Source: Tubulanus polymorphus (Eukaryota; Nemertea; Palaeonemertea; Tubulaniformes; Tubulanidae). From it: a stretch of 64,000 nt of DNA. The notes beneath the pieces are model-generated. The model saw only the letters and a list, made by a program, of their open reading frames with translations, was not told where the DNA came from and searched no databases. The stretch is taken from contig NC_134031.1 of assembly GCF_964204645.1 (NCBI RefSeq), forward strand, positions 9,338,501-9,402,500, given 5' to 3'. The translations under genes and the position numbers were made by a program. Shown here in pieces: positions 1-10,917 of this stretch. Within the stretch, counting starts at the first letter, position 1. The number at the start of each line of letters is the position of its first letter.

Positions 1-566
1 GTGTTTGCTCCTAATATTTCATTTACAGTGTTTGATCCTAATATTTCATTAGCATCGGTTAGATCTAATTCATCTTTATTAGGTGTTGCTAATAAAAAAT
101 CTTCATATAATTCTTTACCATTTACTTTTTTATTTGAAACAAATTTTGTAACATATCTAAATGGGTGTTCTATAAATTCTTTTAAACCAACACGTTCTAT
201 AACATTATTTATATGTACCCTTGTATTCATATGTTTATTCCATTTTGATGGAGCGTTTGAAAATTCACCTTTACAATAATCACAATTATTTCTATTTTCA
301 CTAACATTTAATATTATTGCATTATTTGATGTAGAAGGTATTACATTATTAGATGTAGAAGGTATTACATTATTATCAATTACATTACTTAAATTATCAA
401 CAACACCACTTTTATTATTATCGATTTCTATTAGTTTAGTTTTATAAATTTTGAAAATAGGATCAAATTTCAAAGCTATATTACAAGGTATTACATAATA
501 TAAACCATCATTATTTTCATGTGTATCGATGTATGGAATATGTTTATATACTTTACCTCCTTCCAT
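1..566 (-). CDS. C2H2 zinc-finger-like Polinton protein, C-terminus outside window
   Basis: An open leftward frame starts at ATG 566 and runs past base 1. It begins MEGGKVYKHIPYIDTHE, then has a duplicated serine/threonine/asparagine-rich segment (NNVIPSTS twice) and one C2H2-type finger, CDYC followed by HMNTRVH. It occupies the position of the 395-residue three-finger protein at 22652-23839 in copy B and shares the MEGG start, but the remainder differs greatly, so this is a diverged or swapped allele. The start lies in the TATATAAATG motif found before most genes of this block. A DNA- or RNA-binding role is plausible from the finger only; the specific function is unknown. Confidence 0.7.
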   Translation of the reverse strand, partial: MEGGKVYKHIPYIDTHENNDGLYYVIPCNIALKFDPIFKIYKTKLIEIDNNKSGVVDNLSNVIDNNVIPSTSNNVIPSTSNNAIILNVSENRNNCDYCKGEFSNAPSKWNKHMNTRVHINNVIERVGLKEFIEHPFRYVTKFVSNKKVNGKELYEDFLLATPNKDELDLTDANEILGSNTVNEILGAN

Positions 567-598
567 TTATATAATAAATTTTTATTAAAGTTAAAATT

Positions 599-1846
599 TT
601 AATACATAACATTATTCAATTGAGAATTTACAATATTTAATTGCGCGTCAGATATAATATAAATGTGCATTTTGAAATTTAGACTTCCTTTTTTCTTTGT
701 CATGAATAATTGTATTCCATCTTTAGTGTTTTGTAATTTTTTTCCATAACCATGTAATGAATTATCCTCTGTTGTTCTAAAATCTAACCATAATGCATAT
801 TTATTACCGGTATAATAATCAATTTGATTAATATTACAATTTTCAGATGATTTCACTTTTTCATTCATAAAATGTTTTCTAATTTCTGACCATTGATCAA
901 TCATTCTCATTCCTTGACAAAATATTTTATTTGCTATTCCTTCGATAGTTATTTCTACTTTTGTTATTTCAGGATTATAATACTTATCAACCTGTATTGC
1001 ACCATTAGAATATGTTGCAATGGTAAAAAATATTAATATGCCTTTAATAGATCTCCTTGGGAAGTTAATATTCTCATTAATAATTTCATCATTGGCATTA
1101 ATAGTTACGGTTTTAAATTTATCAATATAATCATATAATAATGAAAATCCTTGATTGTATTTAGTTTGAATTATACTTGAAATATTTTCATCAGTTACTG
1201 TGTCATATTCTAAACATATATTCGATAATTTATAACTCATATCTTTAACAACGCTAGATATTACAATTTCATTAACAGGAGCAAATGTTATTTCGAATAT
1301 AACGTCTTCTTGAATTGCATATTTATATAAAGGCGCATTATTATTTATCAATTCAAAGTCTAATGGGATTTTATATTTGCTTCCATAAATCTTTTTTATC
1401 AAATTATCTGCAGTACGAGTTACTATTGCGTCATTAGCTCCCGATCTTAATTTATTTTGGTTTTCTGATTGGATTCCTTGAAATATCATATTATTTCTAT
1501 TTTCTTTAGTTAACCATAAATCTTTATAATGCATAAATAAATTATAATCATCTAATGAGAAAACTGTTTCTGGACCAATCTTTATAGTTAATTTTTTAAT
1601 CAAATATCTTCCAACATTATCAACAATATAATTATTATTATTACCGATTACTTTTATATCGGCTGATAAATAAATACTATTTGGAACGTAAAAAGTATTT
1701 TGTGTTAATCGAGGAATTCTAACATATAAAGTTTCATCAGGATTAATATTTGAAGGATTATGAGTAATTATATGATGTGATCTTTCTGCTTTAATAGCAT
1801 TAGATATTCTATGATTATTAGAAGGATTGATATAACTCCCACTCAT
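599..1846 (-). CDS. putative Polinton major capsid protein (double jelly-roll type), copy A
   Basis: 415 residues, open and co-linear with the protein at 23872-25119 in copy B. Near the N-terminus it reads NPDETLYVRIPRL, then alternating hydrophobic strands, NVGRYLIKKLTIKIG and YKDLWLT, a layout that resembles the first jelly-roll of double jelly-roll capsid proteins. It has no signal peptide, membrane segment or catalytic motif. Length and conservation between two copies whose other genes are decaying fit a structural protein under constraint. The capsid assignment rests on remembered family patterns and gene order, not on a search; another abundant structural role is possible. The start is preceded by TAAATAAATG. 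Confidence 0.55.
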   Translation of the reverse strand: MSGSYINPSNNHRISNAIKAERSHHIITHNPSNINPDETLYVRIPRLTQNTFYVPNSIYLSADIKVIGNNNNYIVDNVGRYLIKKLTIKIGPETVFSLDDYNLFMHYKDLWLTKENRNNMIFQGIQSENQNKLRSGANDAIVTRTADNLIKKIYGSKYKIPLDFELINNNAPLYKYAIQEDVIFEITFAPVNEIVISSVVKDMSYKLSNICLEYDTVTDENISSIIQTKYNQGFSLLYDYIDKFKTVTINANDEIINENINFPRRSIKGILIFFTIATYSNGAIQVDKYYNPEITKVEITIEGIANKIFCQGMRMIDQWSEIRKHFMNEKVKSSENCNINQIDYYTGNKYALWLDFRTTEDNSLHGYGKKLQNTKDGIQLFMTKKKGSLNFKMHIYIISDAQLNIVNSQLNNVMY

Positions 1847-1886
1847 TTATTTAACAAAAAAATTAATTATTTATTTTGAATCATGT

Positions 1887-3605
1887 TTACTTGATATTTT
1901 TTGATATCATATTTACTAACCCAAAAATAATAGCACTTACAGCTGTAATTAAAAATAAAATAATATGTTCAGCAGCAAAGTTAATAATGTTCCCTGCAGA
2001 TTTCAATATAAAACCAACAATTGATGCAATAACTCCTGGTAATGCTGCAGCAGATTTTTTAGATAGTTCCCATAATTATTTTGCTAATTTCTTTAAACCA
2101 TCCTTAACTTTATCTTGTATAGAATTATTATCTGGAGGTTTATCTGGTTTATTGGGAGTAGGAGTAGATTTCAGTGAATTTGATATAGCTAAACCTATTG
2201 TTGTAAATAACATAGTTACAGCTGTTAGAATTGAAAGAATTGTGATTCCTTCAAACTTAAATAATAATTTTATTCTATCTTTCAATGATATTTTAGAATC
2301 TGGTTTAATCAACAAATCTTTAAAAATAACTTTTAATCTATTAATATTATAATCATATGATTTTAATAATAATTTAATTTCTTCTTTTTGTAATTCTGTG
2401 TTATATTCTAAATCATCTTTTTCTAAATACGCATTTCTTTTTTTAAATTCGATTTCTTCAATAACTTTATTATCTCTATCTAATTTTAGTTGTTCTATTT
2501 CTTTATTTTTATCAGTTAATTCTTTTTCTAAAGTTCTAATTTTAATATCTCTTTTACTTTTTTCATGCGCAATTTTATCAGCTGATTCTTGCATACCTTT
2601 AATTTCTCTACGTGTTTGTTCAGGAAATGCTTCTAATTCATCATCAGTTAAATCAAATAATCCTTTTTCTAGTAAAGATTGTATTCGATTTATTCCAGTT
2701 TCAGCACCGGGTGTATCTAAAATACTATTCATCTCTTCGTCAAATGATTGAACTGTATCTAACATGTTACCAAAATGTTTTACTAATTGTAATTGACTTG
2801 AATCATTATCAATTTGTTGAATATCTCTTCTCGATGTTTCGGGCGTTGAAGATCTTAATTTATCTAATCGATCTCCATACTCTTCCATTTCTGGATCAAC
2901 ATCAGGAGGATTTAAATTCGGATTTTTAAATGGTGAATATTTGTTTATATCAATATTAGGAATTGGTTCTTCTTCATTTATTCTATCGATTGCATTCCAT
3001 ATAATTCTGAGAAATTCTCTACCACCTTTTGAACGTTCAATTGAAGATCCTGCACGCATTTCAGGATGGTACAGATCTTCTTGTCCCATTTTAGATAATT
3101 GAATTGATACAGTTTCGTTATTTAATTCAACTTTATAAAACCATGAATCTTTTTTAAATTCTAAATTATTCATGAAAAATGGATCATCTTCTACAATTTG
3201 TATTGCAATATCTTCTGGTTCAATGTTATATGTTACATTTTTTGGTAATAATTCTTCAATAACTGGATTTGTTACACTATGTTTTATGTATAATAATTCT
3301 TTTTTCAATACAGGGTTTTCTGTTCTTTCTAATCTATTAATTAAATCTTTTCTTTCTGGTCTAGTTTTAATTATTATCTCATCGCGGGTTCTTAAATAAT
3401 CTATTAATTTTTCACTTGTTTCAGTATCATCTTTAAATTCATCATAATCATATAATATAGGCCCACTAGAATCATCTTCACCTAAATTAGTATTATATGC
3501 TGCTCCACCATCATTATCAATATTAGTTTCATTAAAATCAGGTTGTGGTTCATCACTTATACCGGGGGCGTCACCAAAAGTATCCATTGGAATATCTTCT
3601 TCCAT
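1887..3605 (-). pseudogene. coiled-coil membrane protein, copy A, premature stop
   Basis: The open part (2076-3605, 509 residues) has an acidic N-terminus containing DEPQPDFNETNIDND, a variable middle, a charged coiled coil around residues 330-410 and one hydrophobic segment (ITILSILTAVTMLFTTIGLA) near the C-terminus. Compared with copy B a TAT codon has become TAA at 2076-2078, so about 63 C-terminal residues, including a second hydrophobic region, are cut off although the frame continues intact to 1887. The middle third differs strongly from copy B, while the N-terminal motif and the last 200 residues are nearly identical, which suggests recombination between alleles. Function unknown; a virion-associated or membrane-remodelling role is inference. 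Confidence 0.75.
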
Positions 3606-3617
3606 TTATATAAAAAA

Positions 3618-4966
3618 TTAAAATTTAAAATATAATATTCCTCCGATTACAATTCCTATACAAGTTAAAGCTAATTTAGTATTTTCATGGGATTTATTAT
3701 CATCATTTAGTTTAATTATATCATGTTGAATATTATCAGTTTTTATATTTTCTGATGTATTGAAATCTTTTATTTTAGAATCATTATTTAATTTGATATT
3801 TTTAGTTTTAGTTTCAGTTGATTGAATATGTTTTTTATTTTTTTCACCTTCCATTAATTTTGGAGCAGTAATAATCTTTTTATTTATATCATTTAACCCA
3901 AATGAATTATTTATTGTTGCAGTTTTAATTAGATTATCGTAACCAATTATGTTTCCCATCTTTAATACTAAATCATTAGAAATGATTAATAGATTAGGGC
4001 CTATACAATAATTTAGTCTTACATGTGATTTATCTAAATAATTTTGATATCTTACAATGTTTTCTGGAATCGATCTATTTTTATCATTATGAATTGAATC
4101 TTCAAATAATACTTTGAATTGTCTCTGCGCATCGAATGAAGTGTTATCATTTCCAATTATTGGGGATCTTGTTTCAACTTGAGCACCTAAAATACATATC
4201 AAATAAGTTCTAATAGATTGATTTATTCTTTGTATACCAGCTTTAGTAAAACCTTCACCATTTTCTAAAATGAAATTAACCCAACCATTATTGTTTTGTT
4301 GTTGTATATTATTATAATATTTTGGTAATTCATTCCAATTTAGTGTTCTTATATCTGAATTTGTCATTATTTTTCCAAATTCTTTAGTATACAATATTCC
4401 TAATCCACCCATTGTTCCAATTTTTGCTCTAAAATCTTTATTTGAATTAATATAAAATTCATTACATATTTTATAAAACTTAGAGAAAAAATTAATATTA
4501 TTATTCAATTCTTTAAAATATTTTGAACCTGGTGAAGGACATTCTAATTCATCTAATATTAATTTCATTTGAAAATATGTTTGAAATCTAAACAGTGATA
4601 ACATCAATGGTAAACTTGGTTTGTTTAAATGATCATTCCAACTAATTCCACATCCTGTTGTTGCACAATAAACAGCAAAATTTAATTGGTTCTGCCAATA
4701 CTTCATATTAGATTTTAATAACCATTGTTTTGCCTCATTTAAATTTTTGAAATTAATTGTATACACATGAAATATATTTTCCATCTTTACATGAAAATTA
4801 TTACTTTCAGTAACATAAATATATAAATTAATTAATTAATTAATTAATCAATTAATGAATTTAAAACTTCATTTCTATATGTAATATCTTTATTAAAATC
4901 TATTGCAGGAATATTGTATTTGATTGATTTATTATATTGGAAAGCTTTTGGAAAACTATCTACCAT
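3618..4966 (-). pseudogene. conserved Polinton protein of about 490 residues, copy A, N-terminal break
   Basis: The main open part (3618-4784, 388 residues) shows a conserved core with SIRTYLICILGAQVETRSP and a C-terminal hydrophobic anchor, CIGIVIGGILYFKF. The proper start by comparison with copy B is ATG 4966, which has a TATATAAATG context. A run of repeated ATTA units at about 4826-4850 expands the region relative to copy B and puts a stop after roughly 40 residues. Everything downstream is intact here, whereas copy B carries a different break. I do not recognise the function; conservation and position between the capsid candidate and small membrane proteins suggest a structural or assembly protein. 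Confidence 0.7.
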
Positions 4967-4982
4967 TTATATAATTAAAAAA

Positions 4983-5417
4983 TTAATAATTTATTAATTC
5001 TTTTAATAATTTATCTTGTTCTTCAACTGTTATATGGCCATTTAAACTTATTATATAATCTAGTGTATTCTTTAATTTATTAATCTCTTTTATATTAGTT
5101 TTAATTTTTTCTTTATTACTTTTTATATTTATTTTTGAACTTATACCAGTTAAAACACTTGAACTTAATCCTAATACGCCAATTGATATAGCTAAAGGTG
5201 TTAATGGACTGAATATTGCTAGAAATGTTATTACAGAACTAATTGTAACCGAACCACTTATAATCAAATAATATATAATTTTAGATTTTAAATATTTTTT
5301 CTTTTTTATCTTTAAGTCACTTTCAAATTCTAATATTTGTTTTTCTAAATATGTTTTTAATTTAGTTTTATTTATATCATGAGGAATAATATCAATATTA
5401 TCAACTTTATCTTCCAT
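4983..5417 (-). CDS. small protein with two membrane segments, copy A
   Basis: 144 residues starting MEDKVDNIDIIPHD, with a basic coiled-coil-like stretch, two hydrophobic segments (IIYYLIISGSVTISSVITFL and LTPLAISIGVLGLSSSVLTG) and a basic C-terminal region. Copy B has the same protein with a handful of substitutions (28078-28512). The start is chosen at MEDK because both copies share it and it is preceded by CTAAATAAATG. Probably a membrane or virion-membrane associated protein; no enzymatic motif is visible and no family name can be given. Confidence 0.75.
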   Translation of the reverse strand: MEDKVDNIDIIPHDINKTKLKTYLEKQILEFESDLKIKKKKYLKSKIIYYLIISGSVTISSVITFLAIFSPLTPLAISIGVLGLSSSVLTGISSKINIKSNKEKIKTNIKEINKLKNTLDYIISLNGHITVEEQDKLLKELINY

Positions 5418-5432
5418 TTATTTAGAAAAAAA

Positions 5433-5857
5433 TTACTTATTAGTAAATTTATATGCTACAAATATAACAATAACAGTTCCACCTAAAATCCAAATTTTTT
5501 CATATTTCTGTTGTTCTTTACTTGGGGTATAATAATCTGATAATTTAGGTTTGTATAGATGTAATTTTTCTTTATTGGGTACCGCGTTATATAAACTCAT
5601 TGCATCATCAACTGATTGAAAATCTCTATGTGAAATCTTCTGATCATATAATTCCTTGTTAATATAATCCATATAGTTTTGTTGTTTTTCTCTATATTCT
5701 TCCGCTGCTTTATTATATTTCTCTAATTCTAAGTTATGTCTTTTTGTTCTGTTAATGATCCATTTTTATCAATATGTTTAAATAAATATCCACCACCAGT
5801 AAATGCTAAAGCGTTAACAATTGCCGATCCTATAATAGTTATAACTGCAGAAGCCAT
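5433..5857 (-). pseudogene. membrane protein with charged middle, copy A, frameshifted
   Basis: Homologue of the 140-residue protein at 28532-28954. The C-terminal part (5433-5672) is open and includes SVDDAMSLYNAV, KPKLSDYYTPSKEQQKYE and a terminal membrane segment. The N-terminal part beginning at ATG 5857 is in another frame because small indels near 5740-5765 break the reading frame within the charged linker. The intact relative has an N-terminal hydrophobic segment, a charged helical middle and a C-terminal anchor. Function unknown. Confidence 0.75.
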
Positions 5858-5881
5858 TTATTTAGTAAAATAATTATGCAT

Positions 5882-6103
5882 TTATATGGGAGGAATATAT
5901 TTTTGTTTTTCCAAATAATCAATAGTTAAATTAGATAAAGTAACTGTTAACGTTAATTTTAAGATATCATTTATATCAAATCTATCAACATTAACACTTC
6001 CCATTTTGAATACTTTTTTTAATACCATTGAATAACCAACGGTTCCAACTGATAGTAATGCTCCATTATATAATCCAGTTATTATCCACTTATTATCACT
6101 CAT
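5882..6103 (-). CDS. 73-residue conserved membrane protein, copy A
   Basis: Open 73-residue frame, MSDNKWIITGLYNGALLSVG and so on, differing from copy B (28979-29200) at essentially one residue. Two hydrophobic stretches separated by a basic KKVFKM segment suggest a two-pass small membrane protein ending in KYIPPI. The start is in AAATAAATG. It directly abuts the next leftward gene, whose frame ends at 6104. Strong conservation while neighbours decay suggests the copies separated recently or that the gene is constrained. I recall similar short proteins in other animal Polintons but cannot assign a role. Confidence 0.8.
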   Translation of the reverse strand: MSDNKWIITGLYNGALLSVGTVGYSMVLKKVFKMGSVNVDRFDINDILKLTLTVTLSNLTIDYLEKQKYIPPI

Positions 6104-6460
6104 TTATTTATCAAAAAAATTACTATCATCAAAATATCTAGTTAACTTATTTACGATTAATTCAACATTTATTTCATTACTAGTTTCATTTGTATATATT
6201 TCAATTATTATTTTTTTAATATCATCGATGATAAAATCTACATCTAATTCATAAAATCTTAAAGATTCTCTAATTAAATTAGTAATCTTTTCTACATTAA
6301 AAGTTTCTTTATCTATTGTTGTTTCATACTCAAATGTTGTTTCATTAGAAAATGCAATATTTTTAATATGTGTAATTACATCATTAACGTTGAATTTCAT
6401 TTCTTTCTCATGTTTAAAATCAAACCCAAAACATATACCCGGTCCAACAGTTATATTCAT
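6104..6460 (-). CDS. 118-residue acidic protein, copy A, unknown function
   Basis: Open frame beginning MNITVGPGICFGFDFKHEKE, followed by a mostly alpha-helical, acidic sequence with several ETS/NEIN repeats and no cysteine motif or membrane segment. It matches copy B 29197-29556 closely. The start codon lies in TATATAAATG. It is the gene between the 73-residue membrane protein and the penton-like protein in both copies. Function not recognised. Confidence 0.7.
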   Translation of the reverse strand: MNITVGPGICFGFDFKHEKEMKFNVNDVITHIKNIAFSNETTFEYETTIDKETFNVEKITNLIRESLRFYELDVDFIIDDIKKIIIEIYTNETSNEINVELIVNKLTRYFDDSNFFDK

Positions 6461-6476
6461 TTATATAGGTGAAAAA

Positions 6477-6894
6477 TTACTCTTTACATCTTACAACTAA
6501 TTCATAAATTACAGGAAAGTTATTCAAATCAATTAAATAACCATTGTGATTTCTTATTTCTAATTTAAAATTATTAAATTTAGGAACGCAAGGTATAAAA
6601 TCACATTCTGTTAAATTATAATTTATTTGCGTTCCAAATTGTTTAACATTTTTCAGCGGTAAAATATTTAGTATACTAGAATTACAAATTGTTTCTTTAG
6701 TTGCTTCGAATGTTTTTGTAGGCTCGATTAAATTGCAATAAATATAAAAGTGTGTAAAAGGTATTATATTTAAATTACCATCTATGTTTCCTGTAACAGT
6801 ATCTGGTGCAATTCCTAGCAATTTAGCTAATGGTTTTTTTTACCATAAATGCATGTTGACTTTCATCATATACCTTTATTGAACTGAAAACTGA
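6477..6894 (-). pseudogene. C-terminal part of penton-like (putative minor capsid) protein fused to polymerase remnant, copy A
   Basis: From 6821 leftward the frame is open (about 114 residues, containing IIPFTHFYIYCNL and ending VIYELVVRCKE) and matches the C-terminal half of the protein at 29573-30327. Upstream, an extra base in a T-run at 6832-6840 shifts the frame, and the N-terminal half is missing: at about 6895 the sequence passes directly into the polymerase gene. This copy keeps the C-terminal reading frame that is broken by a one-base loss in copy B. The minor-capsid label is tentative, from gene order and pattern. Confidence 0.7.
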
Positions 6895-9800
6895 AGCGCC
6901 AACATAGATTGGTTTATTAAATTTCATTGATGTTCTTCTCATCTTATCTGCGGCTAGATTTTCAAATATTCTGTTACCAATGAACTTAGGATATGTTTGT
7001 TAATGTCTAATTCTTTTACCACTACTAACTAACTCAATATCATTTCTATTTCTAATATTTTCACAAGTCTTACCATAGAATGCATTATTCATTAGTTTGA
7101 AGAAATCTTTTTCGAAATCAGTTTTAGCTTCAGTTCTCTGTTTGGTGTTAAAATCTATATATTTTTCTAACCATTTAGATTGACTAAATGAAATATATCT
7201 ATGTACTTTTCTTAGGATCATTCCTTGTTTTAGATAAAACTGTAACATTCTATAATGTACTACATAATTATATTTATCTTCTTGAGTTACCATTAACTTT
7301 TCTGTATGAATATGATTTTCGGGTTTAATTCTTTTTTCGTAATTTGATAATTCTTCATGAGTTACAGTTTTATGTTCTGGACAGTAAGCTAGATTTCTAG
7401 ATTTAAATTTAATATGTTCAGGATATTCTAAATCTACAACAAAGAAGTAACCAGTATCTGAATCATCTGCAATATCTAGAATTCTTTTCTTCCAATCAAA
7501 TTTATCATTATTTTCATTCTGTAAAACTTCAGTTAATTCAAATACTCCATAAGGTTGTGGTTCCATCATTGCCCAACCATACAAATTATTTGCATCTATA
7601 TATAATAACTTATAACCAGGGTTATCATTTACATTGAAATATCTATCCCCTAATACACCTGAAACTCCTCCTCTTATAGATTTTTCAAATAATAATAATT
7701 GATCTATATTTGTTAACAAATCCATTTTTATATCTGTAAATTTTAATCCACAATCCCATGTTAAACCTGGTGATGAATAACAATGTCAAGGATCAATATT
7801 GAAATATTTTAGGTTTACATCTCTAAACCTTTCGAATATATCGGTTAATAATAATACATCTGATTTTAGATATAAATCTACTAATTGTCCATGATTTGTT
7901 ATTTTAAAATGATTCCAAATATTCAATGTTCTATTATATACTTCATCTTTAACATATTCATTTTTTAATTCATCATAGAATTGTTCTTTCAATAATTCAG
8001 TTATATTGAAATCATTATGTGATTTATAAAATGAATATGGAATTGCTCCTTTATCTCTCATTATTTTTAAAATCATCATTATTTGGGTAATATTCTTTCA
8101 ATATCTTTAATTCATCATCAACTAATGATTTTGATAAGTTATCTAATGAACTATTTAAAAATCTATATGAATCTATAAATCTTAGGCAACCAAATTGGAA
8201 TGATATATAATTCTCAGATGATTTAGCTAACATTCTAAATTTATAAGTTGGTATTTTATCTTTTGATCTATTTGAATTTAATCTTTCTATTTCATTATTA
8301 ATTTCTTCTATTTTATGACATAACTGTTTGATAAATAAATGTGCATCATATCCTGATAGATTATGAAATATAACTGGTACAAAATTAATTTTCTTAGCTT
8401 GTAAATTACAATTCTCATGTGCAGCGCCTCTAAACTTTCCATTCAAATGATCATGGTCTCTTACTTTTTTATCTTTATAATTAAATATCTTTTCACAATA
8501 ATAACATTTATCTGCAAACGCAAATGCTTCTTTATCTTCTTCTGTCATTATAATTTCTATATTTGTATTCAATAATTTACTAAATCTTATTTCATATTCA
8601 ATTAATAAGTCACAAAAATGATTGATAACATTTTCATTTCTATAATCATAATATTCACTTTCAATTAGTTCTGGATAATCAGATTTAATATATGACCCGA
8701 AAGCGGCAGCTGATTGATGAATCTTTTTAATAGTATTTGTTTTTGGTGGTTCATCTGAAAAATCATTTTCATTAGAATTTAATTTCTTTCTTTTATAATA
8801 TATTTCTTTTCTATCTTGATCAGTTAATTCTTTATTTAATGATTCAAAATCTCCTTATATAACAAATGGAACTTTATTTTTGTAATCATATTTTTTGAAT
8901 TCTAATATTTTATCTTTTTCATTTGGTAAAACTAATTTACAATAATCATGATTTTCACATAATTGTTTATGATTTAATAATGTACTTTCATTACTGAATC
9001 TTTGTAAACATTTTCTACAAAGATATATTTTATGGTGATCATTTTCTGATTTAAAAAATAAATCGATTTGTTTAATCCACATATAATGATTCTCATAATA
9101 TAGTATATCTATAACATCATTTGAATCATAATCTTTTGATAGATATAAAGGTTCTAATGTATAATGTTTTATATTGTTACCTTTTGTATTTGGTATTTTG
9201 ATTAGATCAAATACATTTATTCTTAAATTATTATCTCTTTCTATCTTTGGGACGTTTTTAATTCTAACAGGATACTTATCTATCTTATAATTATTTTCAA
9301 ATGGTTTATAATGAGTTAATCTAAAACTATGTGTAATATCTTCTGTTGGGTGTAAACAACCTATTATAGCCCATAGAAAACATTCATCATCTTCATTTTG
9401 TACAATTATTACAGCATTAGTTTTAAATGGTAGTTTGATATAACTCGATGCTTCAATATCTGGTTCTTTATAATATGATACATTATTTTCATCTATTGGT
9501 TTTGATTTAGTTAACTTATTATATTTTGTGTTATAAACATGTTAAGTCATAAATATTATTTCATCAAATATTAAACCAGATCCTTCAAAATATTTCTCTT
9601 CTATTTTAGTTTTTACTTCAGTATAACATTTATCTAATTTATCATCTATATGTTGTTTTGAAATAATATGTTGTGAATGAGATTTTATATTATATATTGG
9701 TTTATCTTCAGATTTTATAAACTTTACTTTTGATGAAATACTTATTTTAGGATATTCAACATCAGTTATTATTTTTATTATTTCTTTCATATTTTCGAAA

Positions 9801-10300
9801 TGTTTTTTTATTTTCTTCTAATGTTTTACCTTTATGAAATTTGAACTCAATAGCTGCAGGACCAATATCACTTTTAAATGCTTCGGTTATCTCTATATCT
9901 TTTTTATTATCTAATGAATTAATATATTTCTTACATCTTCCATGTATGGTCTTTTATTGTTTAATTTATTTTTTATGCTTTTAATTGTCTTCTGTTTCTT
10001 ATCATTATCTTTATCAAAATAATCTTCACCTAAAATATCATTATTCATATTTCTTAGATGACTTTTAGATTTTAAATGTTCATTATAATATCTTTTATCA
10101 CTGAATGATTGATTACATGTATCACATTTGTATGTTTCTTTTTCATTCTTTAATTCATCTAATTTAGTTTCTAATATATCATCTTTATATTCTAGTTTCA
10201 ATTTATTCTCTAAATGTGTTTTAGTTTTATTGTGTCTTGCTTTTTGGGATTTATCTATATTGATATTACATGTTGGACAGTAGTACTTATTTGCTTCCAT
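6895..10300 (-). pseudogene. protein-primed DNA polymerase B with N-terminal zinc fingers, copy A, decayed
   Basis: The gene starts at ATG 10300 with two C2H2 fingers (CPTC..HNKTKTH and CDTC..HLKSKSH) and continues in frame into what appears in copy B as the polymerase start MEDVRN. Several breaks follow: frame changes near 9950 and 9800, a stop near 9541, a TAA just before the Exo I region at about 8853, frame changes near 8575 and 8060, and a TGA at 7785. Exo I, Exo II, motif A (DANNLYGWAMM) and motif B (KLMNNAFYGKTC) are still readable in pieces. The region with motif C and the thumb is deleted. Relative to copy B it keeps ten extra residues just ahead of Exo II (about 8370-8405). Confidence 0.88.
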
Positions 10301-10506
10301 TTTAATACTAAATTTTTTATTAAAATTGATTTTAGAAGTTCAATGATTTATATCATGCATTATTTCAATCACACTTTACTAACACTTTTAATGTTTAAAA
10401 ATCTAACTCACACAAATATGAATATTGAAATAATGTTGTAAATATATACTTTTATATTGAATAATCTGTCAATTTAAATGTTATTCATTTACATGAATAT
10501 TTTAAG
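10301..10506. promoter_or_regulatory. upstream region of polymerase gene, copy A
   Basis: About 200 AT-rich bases between the polymerase ATG and the terminal palindrome. It contains no open frame of note. Unlike the leftward late-type genes, the ATG is preceded by a plain A/T-run (TTAAAATGG on the coding strand) and not by TAAATG, so this gene may be controlled differently. Copy B has a shorter version (34715-34796). Confidence 0.4.
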
Positions 10507-10917
10507 AGTAATAGGGGTAATGGGCTTTCATATCAAAGGTTGAATGGTCGAGCTCATTAAAAAAGGAATATTAAAAGTAATTTAAAACTATAATATATTT
10601 TCATAACCGTGTGTATTTCAGTTGAATAATAGAATAATTATTATTATTAAAATATATTTGATTATATGAATTTGTGTACTGTAAATAAATCAATTGGTCG
10701 CGGAGCGGAGCGGCAGCGAAGTGGAGCGACCAATTGATTTAATACAATATGCTTTTAAAATTAAAATTATTGATATCTTAGAATAAATATTTAGTTATAA
10801 TATAAAATACACACGGTTATGAAAATACATTATAGTTTTAAATTACTTTTAATGTTTTGTTTTTTAATGAGCTCGACCGTTCGACCTTTGGTATGAAAGC
10901 CCATTACCCCTATTACT
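10507..10917. repeat. terminal palindrome of Polinton copy A
   Basis: The segment starts AGTAATAGGGG and ends CCCCTATTACT. The outer roughly 110 bases of each side are inverted copies of each other, including CATAACCGTGTGTATTT on one side and its complement on the other. Next come unmatched AT-rich stretches, and the centre is a hairpin (10687-10740) with a 15-bp stem, AAATCAATTGGTCGC, around a GC-rich loop. Position 10917 is the element end. Confidence 0.9.

Larger units (their letters stand above)
1..10917 (-). mobile_element. Polinton/Maverick element, copy A (right part; left end outside window)
   Basis: Ten leftward genes in the same order as in the complete copy at 16413-35210, at high similarity, followed by the same palindromic terminus ending CCCCTATTACT at 10917. 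The left half, which should carry the integrase and ATPase, lies before base 1, so the left target duplication cannot be checked. The right flank begins TCCGGG, inside a Penelope-like reverse transcriptase frame. The copy is damaged: polymerase with several stops and a deletion of about 1.3 kb relative to copy B, a frameshift in a small membrane protein, and a premature stop in the coiled-coil protein. The putative capsid gene is open. Confidence 0.93.

Noticed and set aside
1876-2352. Rightward 150-residue frames opposite the coiled-coil protein (also 25160-25630)
   Set aside because: Antisense shadows of a well-conserved gene; they exist in both copies only because the sense gene is conserved.
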